Source: Prorocentrum cordatum
Lineage: Eukaryota > Sar > Dinophyceae > Prorocentrales > Prorocentraceae
Assembly: GCA_963575745.1 (NCBI GenBank)
Contig: CAUYUJ010016149.1
Coordinates: 273,154-337,153 of the forward strand
Direction of reading: 5' to 3'
Length of the DNA: 64,000 bases
Part shown: positions 61,108-64,000 of the stretch, one piece after another
How the letters are laid out: every line of letters starts with the position of its first letter
Numbering within the stretch: position 1 is the stretch's first letter
Program-made: the position numbers and the translations under genes
The notes under the pieces: model-generated
The model's database searches: none
Seen by the model: only the letters and a program-made list of their open reading frames with translations
Told to the model about the DNA's origin: nothing

Positions 61108-61205
61108 GGAACAGTAGGAGGATGAAGGATGAGGAGGAGGAGGATGAGGAGGAGCAGCAGGAGGAACAGTCGGAGGAGGAGGAGGAGGAGGAGGAGGAGG
61201 AGGAG
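61108..61205 (+). repeat. (GGA)n Glu-coding tract
   Basis: GAGGAGGAGGATGAGGAGGA and similar, low complexity. Confidence 0.9.
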
Positions 61206-61667
61206 TGAACCCGGGACTCTTGGGCCCCCCAATGCATTCGGCTGGCGTCCTCCGCAGTACAGTCCGGTCGGCGCCTCCCCCCCTCTGCAGGAGCAGAAGG
61301 AGCGGCAGCAGCGGAGCCGGAAGCGCACCGAGGCCGTGTCTCTCGCGCCGCCTTCCTTCCGCGCGCCCCCGCGAGGCGCGGTGTTTCTGTCCGGCTGGCG
61401 AGAGGGTGCTCGGCGGAGCGGGGCGGCCGTTGACAGCACGAAATGGGGGGCTCCCAGGCTCTCAAGTCTCGAGCGGTCTTCCTTTTTCCTACCTTTTCAT
61501 ATGGGCGGGCGGAGACCCAGTCTACCTCTCATCGCCTTCCTACCTCATGCTCGTGCCCACTTCTGCCGACTGGTGGGCATCCACAACCACCGCCTCTGGG
61601 CTTGGTCTTCGGAGACCTCGGTAAGCGGCGGACATGGGTATGTTTACCCTCCCAGGGCTCGAATCTA
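61206..61667. other. Unassigned region
   Basis: Plus frames here are Arg/Pro/Ser-rich with no motif. No gene is supported. Confidence 0.4.
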
Positions 61668-61674
61668 CTCGGAA

Positions 61675-61799
61675 GCTGTGCCAGGGCTGGCAAATCCGTG
61701 GCTGCTAAATGGTCTCGGAAGGAAAAGCAAATTCACAGAACAACTAATTTCTCGGAGCTCCCTTTTAGCAGCCACGGGTTTGGCAGCCTTCGGCCGGCT
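61675..61799. repeat. Fold-back element, ~27-38-bp arms
   Basis: GCTGGCAAATCCGTGGCTGC (from 61686) and its near-complement GCAGCCACGGGTTTGGCAGC (to 61787), with further weaker pairing outward. Spacer about 48 bp. Confidence 0.65.
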
Positions 61800-62120
61800 T
61801 CTGATATATCCACACTCAGGAAACATTCGAACACCAAGAAAGTACCGAAATGGGGGGGGGGTCGCGTGCTGAGCCCTGGGAGGCGGTGCTCGCTCGACGC
61901 TTCGCCAGCGTGTCGGACAGACCTTGTTACGTTTTTTCCTGAGTGCTCGATATTGTTTCTGGGATATTGCCACTAAGTACGATGGGGACAACATGACGCA
62001 GGCGGCGGTTGTGGATAATCTTGGCCTCGCAGAGGAGGCGCCCCACCACCACCCCTCCCCCTGCCTTCTTCGGACTTGGCTAGGACGAGGATAAATCCTT
62101 TCTGGAGCGTTCTGGAAAGC
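61800..62120. other. Unassigned spacer
   Basis: Contains a G10 run (61851-61860) and a CCACCACCACCCCTCCCCC patch. No gene. Confidence 0.4.
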
Positions 62121-62148
62121 TCTCAGAGCGTGCCGGAACGCTCTGAGA
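62121..62148. repeat. Perfect 11-bp-stem hairpin
   Basis: TCTCAGAGCGT, loop GCCGGA, ACGCTCTGAGA. Confidence 0.75.
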
Positions 62149-62257
62149 CTGCCAGGCTGCCCGAGAAATCCTCCAGAGTTGCCGGATCTCAGATATTCTC
62201 TATGTATGTTCGGATGCAGCTCCCGGGAGGTCATATTCTGATTTTGCCCTGGCCCGA

Positions 62258-62345
62258 AATTTGGCTTAATCTGGCTCATTCCCGCTTAATCCCGCCTAAT
62301 TCCGCTTACTCCAGCCTAGTCCCGCTTCATCCGCGGCCTAGTCCG
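62258..62345. repeat. 10-bp tandem repeat (CCCGCTTAAT type)
   Basis: Nine degenerate units: TCCCGCTTAA, TCCCGCCTAA, TTCCGCTTAC, TCCAGCCTAG, TCCCGCTTCA and similar. Confidence 0.8.
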
Positions 62346-62424
62346 GCGTAGTAGCTTCCCAATGGGGCTGAATCCTCCGTACGCTTGCCGAAGGATGCCG
62401 CCCAGCAGTTGCCTCCGAATGTAT

Positions 62425-62750
62425 GTTCACCCGATGTGATCCTCGTCCTGGCTCCTCCTGCCTTCTCAGATGCCCCGCCGCCCTCTCAGAAGGCCGCCTT
62501 CCCCGCACCGCCCTCGTGCGGGGCGCAGCCGAGCACTGCCCTCTCGATGCCCCTCTTCGTCCCTCTGCTCCTGCTGCCAGTCCTGCTCCTCCCCCTCCTG
62601 TTCCTCCTCCTCGTGCTCCTCCTCCTCCTCGTCCTCGTCCTCGTCCTCCCGTTCTCGTCCTCCTTCCCCTCCTCCTCCTCCTCCTACTCCTACTCCTACT
62701 CCTACTCCTCTGCCAGTCCTCCTGCTCGTCCTCGTCCTTCGTCCCTCTGG
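62425..62750. repeat. CTC/CTG-rich pyrimidine region
   Basis: CCTCCTCCTCGTCCTCGTCC-type sequence; Ser/Pro/Leu-rich frames are compositional. Confidence 0.8.
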
Positions 62751-62760
62751 TCCTTCTTCT

Positions 62761-62928
62761 TCGAGTATGGGATCGACTACAGAATTGATTTACCCCAGGA
62801 TTAGTTTTTGTGTCGAGTCCAAGAAAGTACTTATACTGTTATGTCTACGGACGTCCACGTATTTTCATGGTTTCGAACGAAACACCAATTCTGGGGTAAC
62901 TCTATTCTGTAGTCGATCCCCTATTCGA
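62761..62928. mobile_element. 168-bp MITE-like element with 37-bp terminal inverted repeats
   Basis: The left arm (62761-62797, core GGGATCGACTACAGAATT) and right arm (62892-62928, core AATTCTGTAGTCGATCCC-like) pair with about four mismatches. The 94-bp centre has no frame. Terminal inverted repeats plus small size suggest a non-autonomous DNA transposon; no certain target-site duplication was found. Confidence 0.55.
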
Positions 62929-63144
62929 ACGCTAGTGCTTCTCCTCCTCGTGCTATCCACCCGTGCTCCTCTCAGGAGGGAAGCGCAGTCACACAAACAA
63001 AATGCGTGGACTTCGTGAGACTATGGGAGAATACTTGAGATGGAGGGGAAGAGTGAAATCCAGGAATTATAAGACGTATGCGGAATTTTGGAATTTGTAT
63101 GTATTGTGAAGGCCTTACGGCCAGTGTTGCCGACCCTGAAGGGG
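62929..63144. other. Spacer
   Basis: Nothing recognised. Confidence 0.4.
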
Positions 63145-63240
63145 AAGGGGCAGGAGGAGGAGGAGGAGGAGGAGGAGGAAGAGGAGGGAGAGGATGACGA
63201 CCACGGTGGCGGCGATGGCGACGGCGACGGCGGGGGCGGT
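63145..63240 (+). repeat. (GGA)n and (GGCGAC)n tract
   Basis: AGGAGGAGGAGGAGGAGGAG then GGCGATGGCGACGGCGACGG. Low complexity. Confidence 0.85.
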
Positions 63241-63595
63241 GATTTTCTTAGTGGTTCCCTGGACCGCTTTCGTCTCCTAGTGTGTGGCGCGATCCGCCGG
63301 CGTGCTGCCCTCCTGCTGCCCCTCCTCCGCCACCAACCGCGCCTGTTGTTCTGACCTCTGCTCTCTGTTCAGCCTGCTCTGGGGCGATCCGCCGTTTTGG
63401 AACAGTGGCGCTTTCCTTGCCCGAGCCCAGATCGCTTCGTTGTCCTCCTGCTCATTCTCCTGCTGCTGCTCCTCCCCAGATCGCTGGGATCTTCGTCGAG
63501 GACCAGAAGGCCCCCAGCTGCGAGGGTGCCCTCCCGAGTCGCCCCAGATGCTGTCGTTATGCTGCCGCACTGTAAGGGTGGAGAGGGTGGGACGA
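63241..63595. other. Unassigned
   Basis: Short frames on both strands without motif. Confidence 0.4.
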
Positions 63596-63637
63596 TTCTG
63601 ATACTGATGTTGATGATGCTGATGCTGATGCTGATGC

Positions 63638-63678
<41 letters not shown>

Positions 63679-64000
63679 TTGATGGCGATGATACTGATGA
63701 GGATGATAATGACAATGATGATGCCGACGACGATGATGATGCTGATGATGCTGATGATGATGATACTGGTGATACTGATGATGATGCTGGTGATGATGCT
63801 GATGATGCTGATGCTGATGGTGATGATGCTGCTTATGATGCTGATGACGATGATGACGATGATGGCGATTATGCTGGTGATGATGACGACGATGATGATG
63901 ACGATGATGCTGATGACGATGATGCTGACGATGCTGACGATGCTGACGATGCTGATGGTGATGATGATGGTGGTGTCGATGGGGATGGTGGTGGTGGAGG
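63596..64000. repeat. (GAT)n / (GCTGAT)n compound microsatellite
   Basis: GATGCTGATGCTGATG and GATGATGATGATGATG blocks with GAC and GTT variants run to the window edge, where it is truncated. Confidence 0.95.

Noticed and set aside
1-64000. tRNA, 5S or other rRNA genes
   Set aside because: No A/B-box pair, cloverleaf or rRNA core motif was recognised on reading both strands.

Overview
The window looks like repeat-dense nuclear DNA of a dinoflagellate; the species cannot be told. The best evidence is two relics of the dinoflagellate spliced leader (DinoSL), at 1043-1064 and 40521-40568, each at the 5' end of a LINE copy. GC-rich composition, decayed retroelements and huge simple satellites fit. 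I see no rRNA, tRNA, CRISPR array or prokaryotic operon. Almost nothing is an intact host gene: the best candidate is a beta-trefoil (fascin-like) protein at 49987-50640, with weaker candidates at 8523-9119 and 11322-11765.

Layout. 0-1 kb: degenerate minisatellite and an inverted repeat. 1.04-6.03 kb: LINE-A (+), headed by a DinoSL relic, with decayed ORF1, endonuclease and reverse transcriptase. 6.1-11.7 kb: (GGA)n, a G/T-rich dispersed repeat, an 80-bp satellite and weak coding candidates. 11.7-42.2 kb: a tandemly duplicated unit made of modules I call A, C, D and an 11-bp satellite. The first copy (11.69-13.69 kb) is uninterrupted. The second (13.69-42.19 kb) is split between C' and D' by about 27 kb flanked by two related ~270-bp sequences (14324-14593 and 41306-41571), which I read as LTRs.

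The 27 kb is a minus-strand Ty1/copia-like element. In minus-sense order it holds gag (41.2 kb, then 36.1-34.8 kb with a CCHC knuckle), low-complexity and basic segments, a Tpt1/KptA-like RNA 2'-phosphotransferase domain (31.7-32.1 kb), a RING-H2-like finger (30.2-30.3 kb), a retropepsin motif (22.15 kb), a methyltransferase-like block (19.4-19.9 kb), a zinc-finger segment (18.9 kb), integrase (17.4-18.1 kb), reverse transcriptase (15.4-16.5 kb) and RNase H (14.8-15.0 kb). Integrase before RT is the copia order. Two blocks interrupt it: LINE-C (about 36.13-40.57 kb, minus), nested in gag and carrying three stacked DinoSL relics, and a 6.6-kb block (23.13-29.73 kb) with LINE-B and simple repeats, flanked by two copies of a ~550-bp piece of the element itself.

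The most unusual signal is a family of about 36 short hairpins, mostly 14 nt with a GNRA-type loop (consensus GC-NNG-GCAA-CNN-GC in element sense). They are confined to the gag-to-protease half of the element. Their stems covary and they occur in all three codon phases, so selection or spread seems to act on the nucleic acid rather than the peptide.

42.7-46.9 kb is a (GAT)n tract and a 3.7-kb array of the 11-bp satellite. 47-64 kb is a mosaic of short tandem repeats, the beta-trefoil gene, a 101-bp satellite (52.98-54.72 kb) flanked by inverted 76-bp repeats, two copies of a composite dispersed repeat, large (GTAT)n and (TGG)n tracts, and fold-back or MITE-like elements near 61.7 and 62.8 kb.
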